Source: Manihot esculenta (Eukaryota; Streptophyta; Magnoliopsida; Malpighiales; Euphorbiaceae). Taken from it: a stretch of DNA of 64,000 bases. The stretch lies in assembly GCF_001659605.2 (NCBI RefSeq), contig NC_035170.2, positions 25,834,020 to 25,898,019 on the forward strand, written 5' to 3'. Numbering within the stretch: the stretch's first letter is position 1; each line of letters begins with the position of its first letter. The notes beneath the pieces were generated by a model. It made no database searches. It was not told where the DNA came from and was given only the letters and a program-made list of their open reading frames with translations. Shown in pieces: positions 35,403-46,915 of the stretch. The position numbers were made by a program, and so were the translations under genes.

Positions 35403-37701
35403 TGTAATACCCGGCTAGACTCCGGTATCGGAATTCCTACCGTCCGGTGAAATCTCGGATGTCGGAGACCTCTAGATGGGTAAAACCATGTTTTCATGAG
35501 ATGTTTTAATGTTTTGATGATTTTAAGTAAAAAAGGAAATGAGTTTTTGCATGAAAATAGCATTGGAGGAAAACCCAGGTTCGGCCGCCAAACCTCAAGT
35601 TCGGCCGCCGAACATGCATGCGTTGCGGGTGTGCTTTAGGCCCCCGAAAGCATAAGTGAGGGAAGTCCAGGTTCGGCCGCCGAACCTCAAGTTCGGCCGC
35701 CGAACATGGCATGCATGCGGAGGCACATTCGGCCCCCGAACGTGGCCTGGACAGCCACTATAAAAGGGTCCCTTAGCCGAAAACGGGCGAGCTTTTCCCC
35801 ATTTTCGGCCAAGGTGAGCTCTCCGCTATCCCTCACCGATTTTTTGATGTTTTTCCTCTAGATCTTTCAAGTTTTTCATTTGTTTTAACTTTGTTTTGAA
35901 GATTTGAGCTTTTGAGCAAAGTTTTGGAGCTTTGAGGTTCAAGAACTCAAATCTCTCCCAACTCCAAGTTTGGTCGCCTCTACTCTCGATCTTCAAGAGG
36001 TAAGAGTCGATCTCTAGCTTATACCATGTTTTAAGTAAGTTTTATGAAGTTCATGGGGGTAGAATGCATGTTTAGGTTATAGTTATGTTTATGGGTATAA
36101 ATGTATGTTCATGAACAATGTGGCTTGTAATGTGTGTTTGATGTGTTGTAGTTGGGGTTTAAGGTAGTTTGAGACCCCTAGGAGCTTGTATGCATGTTTT
36201 GGTTGAGCTAAATGCATGTTGGTTTGAGTTTGGAGGCGTTTGTGCATGTTTGAACCAAGTTTCTGCCCTTTGGGAGAAACCAGGTTCGGCAGCCGAAGGG
36301 ACTTTCGGCCGCCGAACCCCCTTGTGGAGGCAGCCTTCGGCTACCGAAGCTTGCCCCCGAAAGGAGACTTTCGTCTCTGTCTGGGAGTTTCGGCCGCCGA
36401 AAGTGCCGCCGAACATGCATGAGTTTCGTCTCTGTCTGGGAGTTTCGGCCGCCGAAGGTGCCGCCGAACCTGCCTGACTTTCGGCTCTGGAGGGACTTTC
36501 GGCCGCCGAACCTGCCGCCGAAAGTGCCCTGTCCAGCCTTCCTTTGCATGTTTTGCATGAATGTTTTGAGGAGTTTTAGAGGGTTTTTGGGGGATGATTT
36601 TAGAGTTATGTTATAGTATGTTGGTCCCTCATTTGAGTCCACCTGTGTAGGTTCGGACCCGAGGAACCGAGGACCTCAGCAGTGAGTCAGCTGCTTCAGT
36701 CAGTGTCAGAGCTAGCCAGAGGTGAGTGGAATAACTCTTATGCTTTTAAATAAATAAATCAGCTTTGAGCATGTTCATGCATCACGGATGCCATGTGATA
36801 TTTTAGGTTGCTTGCATTAGAAATCACGAATATGTTGCATTGCATAATATGATGTTGATGTGGATGAATGTTGAATGATCCATTAGCCCTCATATGTTAT
36901 GACATGATGATATGGTATGGAAGTCCAGGTGTGGCCTGCACTACGCCCCTGGCACTATGTAAGAGAAAGACCGGACGTGGCCTGCACTACGCCCCCGGCA
37001 CCATGGATTATGTATGTTATGTTATGTATAAGAGAAAGACCAGGTGTGGCCTGCACTACGCCCCTGGCATGATTGGAATATGTAGAGGGCTAATTGGTGA
37101 CAAGTTCATCCTTGATATGATTAGTTGTGATGTGATGCATTCTATGATAGTATGTGTTTTAAATGCTTTATGATTCTGCTCACTGGGCTCTAGTAGCTCA
37201 CCCCTCTCCCAAATTCCCCAGGTTTGCAGGTACGGGTTAGACAGAGAAGTCAAGAAGAGTAATGAAGTCTTATGTATGTAATAGTTAGAATGTGGACATG
37301 ACAGATTGTATAATGATGTATAGATATGTAATGTAAGGATATTAAGGTTAGAAGTGTGCTTGACCATAGTATTTTTTAATCCCTTTTTGATACATGATCT
37401 TAATGTTTATTGATGACTATTTTTAGCCAACTCAACACATGTATTGCCCCATTGGGGCATTGATGAGATCCCACAGAGGGGTCAAGTTTATGATTATGTA
37501 TATGTTCAGTGCATGCACAGGTTGAGTTTGGTGTATGATAAAGGTATGAAAGAAAAGTCTTAAATTTTTATGTATGATTGTTGATCATGTATGGGATTAA
37601 ACAGGTTTACAGGTTACATGTCAGGCTTGCTATGGGTCCCGGCGGCCTTAAGCCGATCTGGATCCTAGCGCCGGTAGCGGTCCGATTTTCGGGTCGTTAC
37701 A
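35403..37701 (+). repeat. Tekay 5' LTR
   Basis: 2,299 bp, TGTAATACCCGGC to GGGTCGTTACA. TATAAAAG is at 35,759-35,766, which would put transcription start about 25-30 bp later. It contains many copies of GTTCGGCCGCCGAAC and variants (35,575-36,520) and three imperfect repeats around GTGGCCTGCACTACGCCCC (36,918-37,070). The short overlapping frames in this region are shadows of these repeats. Confidence 0.95.
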
Positions 37702-37704
37702 TAA

Positions 37705-37716
37705 TGGTATCAGAGC
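37705..37716 (+). promoter_or_regulatory. Tekay primer-binding site
   Basis: TGGTATCAGAGC, complementary to the 3' end of initiator methionine tRNA, three bases after the 5' LTR. Confidence 0.9.
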
Positions 37717-37900
37717 CCTAGGTTCATATGGTCGGACCTAGAGTGTCGGACTCATAGATGTTATAGAAGGTCAAGCACAATAGGAAAGGTCATGTCCACT
37801 AGGATAGGATGTAGAGTCCTGTCTTACATGATGATGTGAAATGCCATGATTATATACATGTGCATTGATGCTATGATATGAATGATGTATATGTGATGCG

Positions 37901-37924
37901 GGTTCATGTGTGCCCACATGAACC
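37901..37924 (+). promoter_or_regulatory. Leader stem-loop upstream of gag
   Basis: GGTTCATGTG-TGCC-CACATGAACC: a perfect 10-bp stem with a four-base loop, about 185 bp after the primer-binding site and about 50 bp before the gag ATG. The 668-bp derivative has the same stem with a different loop (TTTC) at 24,148-24,171. This would fit an RNA dimerisation or packaging signal, but that role is inference. Confidence 0.5.
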
Positions 37925-37972
37925 ATATGATGCTAATATTTATGTGATGTGTACTGTTTTTTAGAAAACAGG

Positions 37973-40900
37973 ATGAGAGGAACTCGTCGATCAGCAAGAT
38001 TGACTGGAGTACCACCTGAGGATGAGGGCACGAGCGCCCGTCCTACAGCATTGCCTAGGGCAATGTCTAGTAGGTCTAGTCGAGAAAGAGCAGTAAGAGA
38101 CCCTAGAAGGTCTTTGGATCTGGGTAGAAGCAGATCAGTCAGAGGAACAGTTCAAGGAGGAGTGTCAGAGGATATGGGGGATGATATGGATGTAGAGCAG
38201 AGGAGGGATGGCAGTTTGGGAGTTAGTATGTCAGAAGAGGGAGTGGGAGAATCCCAAGGAGGCACTCAGGCCTCGGGATTTGTTCAGCCACCTTACTACC
38301 CTCCCTTCTCACAAAACCCTGGGTATTCGATGGGAGGCACATCGGATTACCATAGCTTTAGCCCTTATCCCACACAGATGCCATACCCACCTTATTATCC
38401 ACCATATTCACAATACCCAATGTATCCACCCCCACCTTACTATCCAAATCCAGCAAACCCTACCCCAGGGGATGCTGCACCTCCTCCTCCTCCAGCAGAA
38501 CCAGCAGCCCCAGCTACCCAACCTCCTAGACCTAGCTCAGCCAGTGGGAGCAAGGCCAAGATGACTGACTACATGAAGTTGGGTGCTCCCCAGTATGAAA
38601 AAGGGGATGACCCGTTTGTGTATCTGGAGAGGGTCAAGGTGATCACAGATGAGATTGGGGCTGATGATAGTAGAGCCATTCAGATGGCTGGATTCACACT
38701 TAAGTGCAAAAAGGCACGAGAGTGGTTCAAGAATTATGTGAACCCGAAGGTGGATAGCATGTCTTGGGAGGAGTTTGCAAACGAGTTTGCAAGTTGGGCT
38801 TTCCCAGATAGTTCAAGGGAGCTGAAGATGATAGAGTTTGAGCAGTTACGGCAGACTGATGAGATGGGTGTAGAGGAGTTCACAGACAGATTTTTGGAGT
38901 TGTTGCCATTTGCAGGGCAAAACCTTGATTCAGACCAGAAAAGGTCAAGGAGGTATATCATGAAACTCCACTCCAGATATTCCTCCTTGATCCAGTCAGC
39001 AGATAGGGAGAGCTTCCATGCCATAGTGGATATGGCCCGGAAAATGGAGGCCAGTGCCATCGTTCAGGGGACAGTTAAGCAGTCAGTGGCACAGCCTTCT
39101 GGTTCTAAGAACCCAGGCTCTTCTTCAATGAGTGCAGCAACTTCAGGTATCAAGAAGTGGGACAGAGGTCCCAGGAAGTCTAAGAAGAACAAGTTTTGGA
39201 ACAAGGTTAAGTCCAGTCTGGGACTAGGGAGTGGCTCAAGCTCTGGTGCGGATAATGCAGTTTGTGCAAGGTGTGGTAAGCCACACAGGGGAGTATGTCG
39301 GTTTGGGACGACAGCCTGTTACAGATGTGGTCAGGAGGGGCATATGTCTCGAGAATGTCCAAGAGCAACCCCAATGGCACAGTCCCAGCAGACAGCATCA
39401 GGTAGTGTAGCGCATCCAGCAGCTCCAGCCATGACTCAGGCTAGTGGCAGAGGCAGAGGGAGAGGGGCAGCCTCTTCTTCAGCGGGTTTCAGAGGTGAAG
39501 GTCCATCAGCTCCAGCACGGATCTTCACGATGACTCAGCAGGAGGCAGATGCATCTAACACCGTGGTGGCAGGTAATTTAGTCATTGGTTGTTCAGATGT
39601 GTATGCCTTGATGGACCCTGGTGCATCTCATTCTTTTATTGCTTCGAGAGCCATCCAGAGGTTAGGGTTGATGATCTCTGAGTTAGAGTGTCCTCTCTGG
39701 GTCAGTGGACCCAAGTGTGATCCATCAGTGGCAGAGTCAGTCTGCCAGTGTAGTCCTGTGTTTGTTGAGGGAAGATGCTTGTCCGCCGACCTTGTGGTTC
39801 TAGACTTGACAGATTTTGACGTCATTCTAGGGATGGACTGGTTATCTACCCATGGTGCTACCTTGGACTGCAGGGACAAGGTAGTCAGGTTCAGAGGTCA
39901 GGATGGGTCAGAGGTAGTCTTCAGAGGAGACAGGAGAGGTACACCTAGAGGTCTGATATCAGCTCTTCAGGCTCGTAGGTTGCTTAGGAGGGGATGTCAG
40001 GGGTATTTGGCTCATGTAAGAGAGCTTAGCAGTCAGGTTAGAGAGCCCGCCTCGGTGCCAGTGGTTAGAGAGTTTCTAGACGTCTTCCCAGACGAGTTAC
40101 CAGGTTTACCACCTGCTAGGGAGATAGAGTTCGAGATAGAACTGATGCCTGGAACCCGACCGATCTCTATCCCTCCCTACAGGATGGCTCCAGCCGAGTT
40201 GAAAGAATTGAAAGAACAGTTGCAAGAGCTGGTAGACAAGGGCTTCATCCGACCGAGTACCTCACCCTAGGGTGCTCCAGTCTTGTTTGTCAGAAAGAAG
40301 GATGGATCCCTTAGACTTTGTATCGACTACAGACAGTTGAACAAAGTCACTACCAAGAACAAGTACCCTTTGCCAAGGATCGACGATCTATTCGACCAGC
40401 TAGCAGGAGCGGGTTGTTTCTCCAAAATAGATCTAAGATCTGGGTACCATCAGCTGAGGATCAGAGATGAGGACGTGCCAAAGACGGCTTTCAGGACCAG
40501 ATATGGGCATTTTGCATTCCTTGTAATGCCATTCGGGTTAACCAACGCCCCTGCAGCATTCATGGATCTCATGAACAGAGTATTTAGCCAGTACCTGGAT
40601 CACTTTGTTATTGTCTTCATAGATGATATCTTGGTGTATTCCAGGAATGCAGAGGAGCATGCCCATCATCTGCGGTTGGTTTTGCAGATCTTGAGGGAAC
40701 ATGGCTTGTATGCCAAGTTCTCTAAGTGTGAGTTCTGGCTGAGGAGCATTTCGTTCTTGGGGCATGTAGTGTCAGAGAATGGGATAGAGGTGGACCCCAA
40801 GAAGACAGAAATTGTGGCTAACTGGCCTAGACCCACTTCAGTGACGGAGATCAGGAGTTTCTTGGGTTTGGCAGGTTACTACAGTAGGTTCGTTCAGGAC

Positions 40901-42958
40901 TTCTCGAAAATAGCAGCTCCTCTGACCAGACTAACCAGGAAGAATCAGAAGTTTCTATGGACCGACCAGTGCGAAGAGAGTTTCGAAGAGCTTAAGAAGA
41001 GGTTGACTTCAGCACCAGTTTTAGCTCTGCCATCTAGTGATGAGGACTTTACAGTCTTTTGTGATGCGTCCCGTGTGGGACTGGGTTGTGTACTAATGCA
41101 GAATGAGAGGGTAATTGCTTATGCTTCTAGGCAGCTGAAGAAGCATGAGTTGAATTACCCCACACATGACCTTGAGATGGCAGCAATAATCTTTGCACTC
41201 AAGATGTGGAGGCACTACCTCTATGGGGTAAAATGTGAGATCTTCACAGATCATAAAAGCCTGCAGTACATCTTGAGTCAGAGGGATCTGAATCTGAGGC
41301 AGAGGAGATGGGTGGAGCTGCTGAGTGACTATGATTGCAAGATTCAGTATCATCCGGGTAAGGCGAATGTCGTGGCAGACGCCCTAAGCCGGAAGTCACT
41401 AGGCAGTCTATCCCACATCACGGCAGAGAGGAGACCAGTGGTGAAGGAATTTTACAAGCTCATTGAGGAAGGTCTACAGTTGGAGTTGTCTGGTACCGGT
41501 GCTTTAGTGGCCCAGATGAGAGTGACACCTGTGTTTCTGGAGCAAGTGGCTCAGAAACAGCATGAGGACCCAGAGTTAGTGAAGATTGCCAGGACTGTTC
41601 AGTCAGGCAAGGACAGTGAGTTCAGATTTGACAGTAAGGGGATCCTCCGCTATGGGAGTCGATTGTGTGTACCAGATGACATAGGGCTAAAAGGAGACAT
41701 TATGAGGGAGGCTCATAATGCAAGATACAACGTTCACCCCGAAGCCACCAAGATGTATCAAGATTTGAAGAAAGTTTATTAGTGGCCAGCGATGAAGAAA
41801 GAAGTGGCACAGTTTGTGTCAGCCTGCAAAGTGTGTCAGAGGGTGAAGCTGGAACATCAGAAGCCGGCTGGAATGCTTAACCCGCTACCTATTCCAGAGT
41901 GGAAATGGGAGAATATAGCTATGGACTTCGTAGTGGGGTTACTGGCAGCGTCCAACAGGTTGGACTCCATATGGGTGATTGTGGACAGACTCACCAAATC
42001 TGCTCACTTCATTCCTGTCAGGAGTGGCTATTCTGTGGACAAGTTGGCGCAGGTATATGTGGATGAGATCGTCAGGCTGCATGGGGTTCCGGTTTCGATA
42101 GTGTCGGATAGAGGGCCCCAGTTCACCTCCAGGTTTTGGCGGAGTCTGCAGAATGCCATGGGTACTAGATTGGATTTCAGTACTACCTTCCACCCCCAGA
42201 CGGACGGACAGTCCGAAAGGACCATCCAGACTATCGAGGATATGCTTAGAATGTGTGTGCTGGACTTTGGCGGTTCTTGGAGGCAACATCTACCTTTGGT
42301 GGAGTTTGCCTACAATAACAGCCATCATGCTAGCATCGGGATGGCTCCATATGAAGCTTTATATGGGAGGAAGTGCAGGTCACCTGTTTGCTGGGAGGAA
42401 GTTGGAGAAAAGGCCTTGGCAGGGCCTGAGTTAGTAGAGATCACCAGCAGGGTGGTACCCATAATCAGAGAGAGAATCAAGACTGCTGCAAGCAGACAGA
42501 AGAGTTATGCAGACATCCGCAGAAGACAGGTAGAGTTTCAGGAGGGGGATCTGGTATTGCTCAAGGTGTCTCCAATGAAAGGAGTGGTTCGTTTTGGGAA
42601 GAAAGGTAAATTGGCTCCACGATACATCGGACCCTTTGAAATCTTGCAGAAGATTGGGAATGTGTCGTACAAGCTAGATTTGCCTGCTTCAATGGCAAGA
42701 ATCCATCCGGTTTTCCATGTTTCAATGTTGAGGAAATTTGTGTCAGATCCGGGCAAGGTTCTTAGTGAGCCTGATGTGGAGATCCAAGAGGATCTCACCT
42801 ATGTTGAGCAGCCAGTGCGGATCATAGACACCCAGATCAGAAAGCTGAGAAACAAGGAAATTTCGATGGTGAAAGTCCTATGGAACCACCACAATATGGA
42901 AGAGTGCACCTGGGAGACACGGGAGTCCATGCTCCAGCAATACCCTTATCTTTTCTAA
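37973..42958 (+). pseudogene. Tekay gag-pol polyprotein with two in-frame TAG codons
   Basis: One continuous frame of 1,662 codons from MRGTRRSARL to a TAA at 42,956, broken only by TAG at 40,268-40,270 and 41,780-41,782. Order: Pro-rich N-terminus; gag core; zinc knuckle CYRCGQEGHMSREC (about 39,320); aspartic protease MDPGASHSF (about 39,610; Pro replaces the Ser or Thr usual after the Asp in many proteases); reverse transcriptase with FIDD catalytic box (about 40,618); RNase H ([11 protein letters not shown], about 41,055); integrase zinc finger ([10 protein letters not shown] to CKVCQRVK); integrase core with the D-D-E signature region (MDFVVG, VSDRGPQFTS, DGQSERTIQ); chromodomain-like end (LWNHHNMEECTWE). 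Both TAGs sit where relatives have Trp, so each is one G-to-A change. An upstream in-frame ATG (37,949) also exists. Confidence 0.92.
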
Positions 42959-43050
42959 GGTTAGTTTCTTATATGTTTCATGTGTTTTATGTGTATGATA
43001 TGTGTATGCCATGCTATGTGCTAGTTGAGGAACATTCGGGGACGAATGTT

Positions 43051-43066
43051 CTTAAGGGAGGGAGAA
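43051..43066 (+). promoter_or_regulatory. Tekay polypurine tract
   Basis: CTTAAGGGAGGGAGAA immediately before the 3' LTR, the plus-strand primer for reverse transcription. Confidence 0.85.
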
Positions 43067-45227
43067 TGTAATACCCGGCTAGACTCCGGTATCGGAATTC
43101 CTACCGTCCGGTGGAATCTCGGATGTCGGAGACCTCTAGATGGGTAAAACCATGTTTTCATGAGATGTTTTAATGTTTTGATGATTTTAAGTAAAAAGGA
43201 AATGAGTTTTTGCATGAAAATAGCATTGGAGGAAAACCCAGGTTCGGCCGCCGAACCTCAAGTTCGGCCGCCGAACATGCATGCGTTGCGGGTGTGCTTT
43301 AGGCCCCCGAAAGCATAAGTGAGGGAAGTCCAGGTTCAGCCGCCGAACCTAAAGTTCGGCCGCCGAACATGGCATGCATGCGGAGGCACATTCGGCCCCC
43401 GAACGTGGCCTGGACAGCCACTATAAAAGGGTCCCTTAGCCGAAAACGGGCGAGCTTTTCCCCATTTTCGGCCAAGGTGAGCTCTCCGCCGTCCCTCACC
43501 GATTTTTTGATGTTTTTCCTCTAGATCTTTCAAGTTTTTCATTTGTTTTAACTTTGTTTTGAAGATTTGAGCTTTTGAGCAAAGTTTTGGAGCTTTGAGG
43601 TTCAAGAACTCAAATCTCTCCCAACTCTAAGTTTGGTCGCCTCTACTCTCGATCTTCAAGAGGTAAGAGTCGATCTCTAGCTTATACCATGTTTTAAGTA
43701 AGTTTTATGAAGTTCATGGGGGTAGAATGCATGTTTAGGTTATAGTTATGTTTATGGGTATAAATGTATGTTCATGAACAATGTGGCTTGTAATGTGTGT
43801 TTGATGTGTTGTAGTTGGGGTTTAAGGTAGTTTGAGACCCCTAGGAGCTTGTATGCATGTTTTGGTTGAGCTAAATGCATGTTGGTTTGAGTTTGGAGGC
43901 GTTTGTGCATGTTTGAACCAAGTTTCTGCCTTTTGGGAGAAACTAGGTTCGGCAGCCGAAAGGACTTTCGGCCGCCGAACCCCCTTGTGGAGGCAGCCTT
44001 CGGCTGCCGAAGCTTGCCCCCGAAAGGAGACTTTCGTCTCTGTCTGGGAGTTTCGGCCGCCGAAAGTGCCGCCGAACATGCATGAGTTTCGTCTCTATCT
44101 GGGAGTTTCGGCCGCCGAAGGTGCCGCCGAACCTGCCTGACTTTCGGCTCTGGAGGGACTTTCGGCCGCCGAACCTGCCGCCGAAAGTGCCCTGTCCAGC
44201 CTTCCTTTGCATGTTTTGCATGAATGTTTTGAGGAGTTTTAGAGGGTTTTTAGGGGATGTTTTTAGAGTTATGTTATAGTATGTTGGTCCCTCATTTGAG
44301 TCCACCTGTGTAGGTTCGGACCCGAGGAACCGAGGACCTCAGCAGTGAGTCAGCTGCTTCAGTCAGTGTCAGAGCTAGCCAGAGGTGAGTGGAATAACTC
44401 TTATGCTTTTAAATAAATAAATCAGCTTTGAGCATGTTCATGCATCACGGATGCCATGTGATATTTTAGGTTGCTTGCATTAGAAATCACGAATATGTTG
44501 CATTGCATAATATGATGTTGATGTGGATGAATGTTGAATGATCCATTAGCCCTCATATGTTATGACATGATGATATGGTATGGAAGTCCAAGTGTGGCCT
44601 GCACTACGCCCCTGGCACTATGTAAGAGAAAGACCGGACGTGGCCTGCACTACGCCCCCGGCACCATGGATTATGTATGTTATGTTATGTATAAGAGAAA
44701 GACCAGGTGTGGCCTGCACTACGCCCCTGGCATGATTGGAATAAGTAGAGGGCTAATTGGTGACAAGTTCATCCTTGATATGATTAGTTGTGATGTGATG
44801 CATTCTATGATAGTATGTGTTTTAAATGCTTTATGATTCTGCTCACTGGGCTCTAGTAGCTCACCCCTCTCCCAAATTCCCCAGGTTTGCAGGTACGGGT
44901 TAGACAGAGAAGTCAAGAAGAGTAATGAAGTCTTATGTATGTAATAGTTAGAATGTGGACATGACAGATTGTATAATGATGTATAGATATGTAATGTAAG
45001 AATATTAAGGTTAGAAGTGTGCTTGACCATAGTATTTTTTAATCCCTTTTTGATACATGATCTTAATGTTTATTGATGACTATGTTTAGCCAACTCAACA
45101 CATGTATTGCCCCATTGGGGCATTGATGAGATCCCACAGAGGGGTCAAGTTTATGATTATGTATATGTTCAGTGCATGCACAGGTTGAGTTTGGTGTATG
45201 ATAAAGGTATGAAAGAAAAGTCTTAAA
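43067..45227 (+). repeat. Tekay 3' LTR, lacking its last ~137 bp
   Basis: Aligns with the 5' LTR at a nearly constant offset (one single-base indel) up to TCTTAAA at 45,227. The end of the LTR (equivalent of 37,567-37,701) is absent and replaced by the 299-bp repeats. Confidence 0.93.
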
Positions 45228-45229
45228 AT

Positions 45230-45837
45230 GGAACAACTGGTACTCACTCTCACCAGACTATTCCCTTAAAGTGGGAGGTCAAGGGTTCGAGTAGTGGGGG
45301 AGGCGACCTAATTTCCAAAGGGAAATTTGGGCCAAATCCACTTGGGGAAGGATGCATTCGATGCAAGAACCCAAGGGGACAAATCCTGCCAGGAACCCGT
45401 GAGGGTGAATGGATGTTAAGAGCTGTTCACGACGCCAGTGGAAAGCCCGAGGTGGCGAGAGGCCAGGCGAGGGATAGCCCTGGGCCGTGAACGGTAACAG
45501 TGCCGGGGATCACGTTCGGGCTGTTACATAAAAATGTTGGAACAATTGGTACTCACTCTCACCAGACTATTCCCTTAAAGTGGGAGGTCAAGGGTTCGAG
45601 TAGTGGGGGAGGCGACCTAATTTCCAAAGGGAAATTTGGGCCAAATCCACTTGGGGAAGGATGCATTCGATGCAAGAACCCAAGGGGACAAATCCTGCCA
45701 GGAACCCGTGAGGGTGAATGGATGTTAAGAGCTGTTCACGACGCCAGTGGAAAGCCCGAGGTGGCGAGAGGCCAGGCGAGGGATAGCCCTGGGCCGTGAA
45801 CGGTAACAGTGCCGGGGATCACGTCCGGGCTGTTACA
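45230..45837. repeat. Two 299-bp direct repeats ending in TGTTACA at the Tekay 3' end
   Basis: Copies 45,230-45,528 and 45,539-45,837 are separated by TAAAAATGTT. They differ at very few positions (for example CACGTTCGG against CACGTCCGG). Each contains GGTCAAGGGTTCGAGT, which resembles a tRNA B-box, and starts near GGAACAAYTGG, weakly like an A-box. The reverse strand begins TGTAACAGCCCGG, like an LTR end of related families. It could be a tRNA-derived SINE pair or foreign LTR sequence. The second copy ends exactly at the element's target-site duplication. Confidence 0.6.
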
Positions 45838-46365
45838 CCCTAGAACTCCCGGGAAAACAAAATAAAAACGGCCGGTGAGGATCTTAAAAGACCTCCCGGA
45901 GCATGAAGACCGGGATCCCCTAGAACTCCCGGGAAAACAAAGAAGACCGGGATCCCCTAGAACTCCCGGGAAAACAAAATAAAAACGGCCGGTGGGGATC
46001 TTAAAAGACCTCCCGGAGCATGAAGACCGGGATCCCCTAGAACTCCCGGGAAAACAAAGAAGATCGGGATCCCTTAGAACTCCCGGGAAAACAAAATAAA
46101 AACGGCCGGTGGGGATCTTAAAAGACCTCCCGGAGCATGAAGACCGGGATCCCCTAGAACTCCCGGGAAAACAAAGAAGACCGGGATCCTTTAGAACTCC
46201 CGGGAAAACAAAATAAAAACGGCCGGTGAGGATCTTAAAAGACCTCCCGGAGCATGAAGACCGGGATCCCCTAGAACTCCCGGGAAAACAAAATAAAAAT
46301 GGCCGGCGAAGATCTCCAAGATCTCCTGGAGCAACAAAGACCAGGATCCCCAAGATCTCCTGGCA
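45838..46365. repeat. 117-bp tandem array of the Tat/LARD element
   Basis: The phrase ACGGCCGGTG recurs with its GCC at 45,871, 45,988, 46,105 and 46,222 (117-bp steps), then an altered copy at 46,302. Each unit contains CTAGAACTCCCGGGAAAACA and GACCTCCCGGAGCATGAAGA. The array also occurs left of the Tekay insertion (35,260-35,402). Long frames across it are repeat artefacts. Confidence 0.9.
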
Positions 46366-46915
46366 AAAGAAGACCTCACTGAGGTCCTGGCATGAGAAGA
46401 CCTCAATGAGGTCCTGGCAAAAGAAGACCTCACTGAGGTCCTGGCAAAAGAAGACCTCAATGAGAAGACCTCAATGAGGTCCTGGCAAAAGAAGAACTCA
46501 CTGAGGTCCTGGCATGAGAAGACCTCAATGAGGTCCTGGCAAAAGAAGACCTCACTGAGGTCCTGGCAAAAGAAGACCTCACTGAGGTCCTAGCAAAAGA
46601 AGACCTCACTGAGAAGACCTCACTGAGAAGACCTCAATGAGGTCCAGGCAAGAGAAGACCTCAATGAGGTCCTGGCAAGAGAAGACCTCAATGAGGTCCT
46701 AGCAAAAGAAGACCTCACTGAGAAGACCTCAATGAGGTCCAGGCAAGAGAAGACCTCACTGAGGCAGAAGACCTCACTGAGAGGTAGACGACCTCAATGA
46801 GGAAGAAGACCTCAATAAGGCAGAAGACCTCACTGAGGCAGAAGACCTCACTGGGAGGTAGAAGACCTCATTGAGAGGTAGAAGACCTCACTGAGGTAGA
46901 AGACCGGCGAAGATC
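46366..46915. repeat. Short tandem array, ~26-27 bp unit
   Basis: About twenty imperfect copies of GAAGACCTCACTGAGGTCCT-type units, alternating CTCAATGAGG and CTCACTGAGG and degrading to GGCAGAAGACCTCACTGA near the right end. Each unit holds a small inverted repeat (GACCTCA/TGAGGTC). Confidence 0.9.

Larger units (their letters stand above)
35403..45837 (+). mobile_element. Ty3/gypsy chromovirus of Tekay (Del) type, nested in the Tat/LARD element
   Basis: 5' LTR 35,403-37,701, primer-binding site 37,705, gag-pol 37,973-42,958, purine tract 43,051-43,066, 3' LTR from 43,067. The five bases CCCTA flank it at 35,398-35,402 and 45,838-45,842. It sits inside the 117-bp array of the host element, whose repeat resumes at 45,838. 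Reverse transcriptase, RNase H, integrase and a C-terminal chromodomain-like segment place it in the Tekay/Del lineage. The LTRs differ at only about 18 sites over about 2.1 kb by eye, so insertion is recent. The end of the 3' LTR has been replaced by two 299-bp repeats. Confidence 0.93.

Noticed and set aside
36159..36642. Overlapping Gly/Arg- and Pro-rich frames in the Tekay LTR (and the same at 43,822-44,305 and 30,043-30,584)
   Set aside because: Shadows of the GTTCGGCCGCCGAAC palindromes. They are open because the repeats are GC-rich, not because they code.
41939..42289. Minus-strand frames opposite Tekay integrase and RT
   Set aside because: Antisense shadows of a recognised pol frame.
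45230..45310. tRNA gene
   Set aside because: Only a B-box-like GGTTCGAGT is clear. The A-box is weak and no cloverleaf or anticodon arm could be drawn.
45736..46353. 205-codon minus-strand frame with repeated GSSRGSRSS-type blocks
   Set aside because: Translation of the 117-bp tandem array. The unit is a multiple of three, so the frame stays open without being a gene.
46366..46915. CRISPR-like regular array
   Set aside because: Repeats are contiguous with no unique spacers, there are no cas genes, and the DNA is from a plant nucleus.
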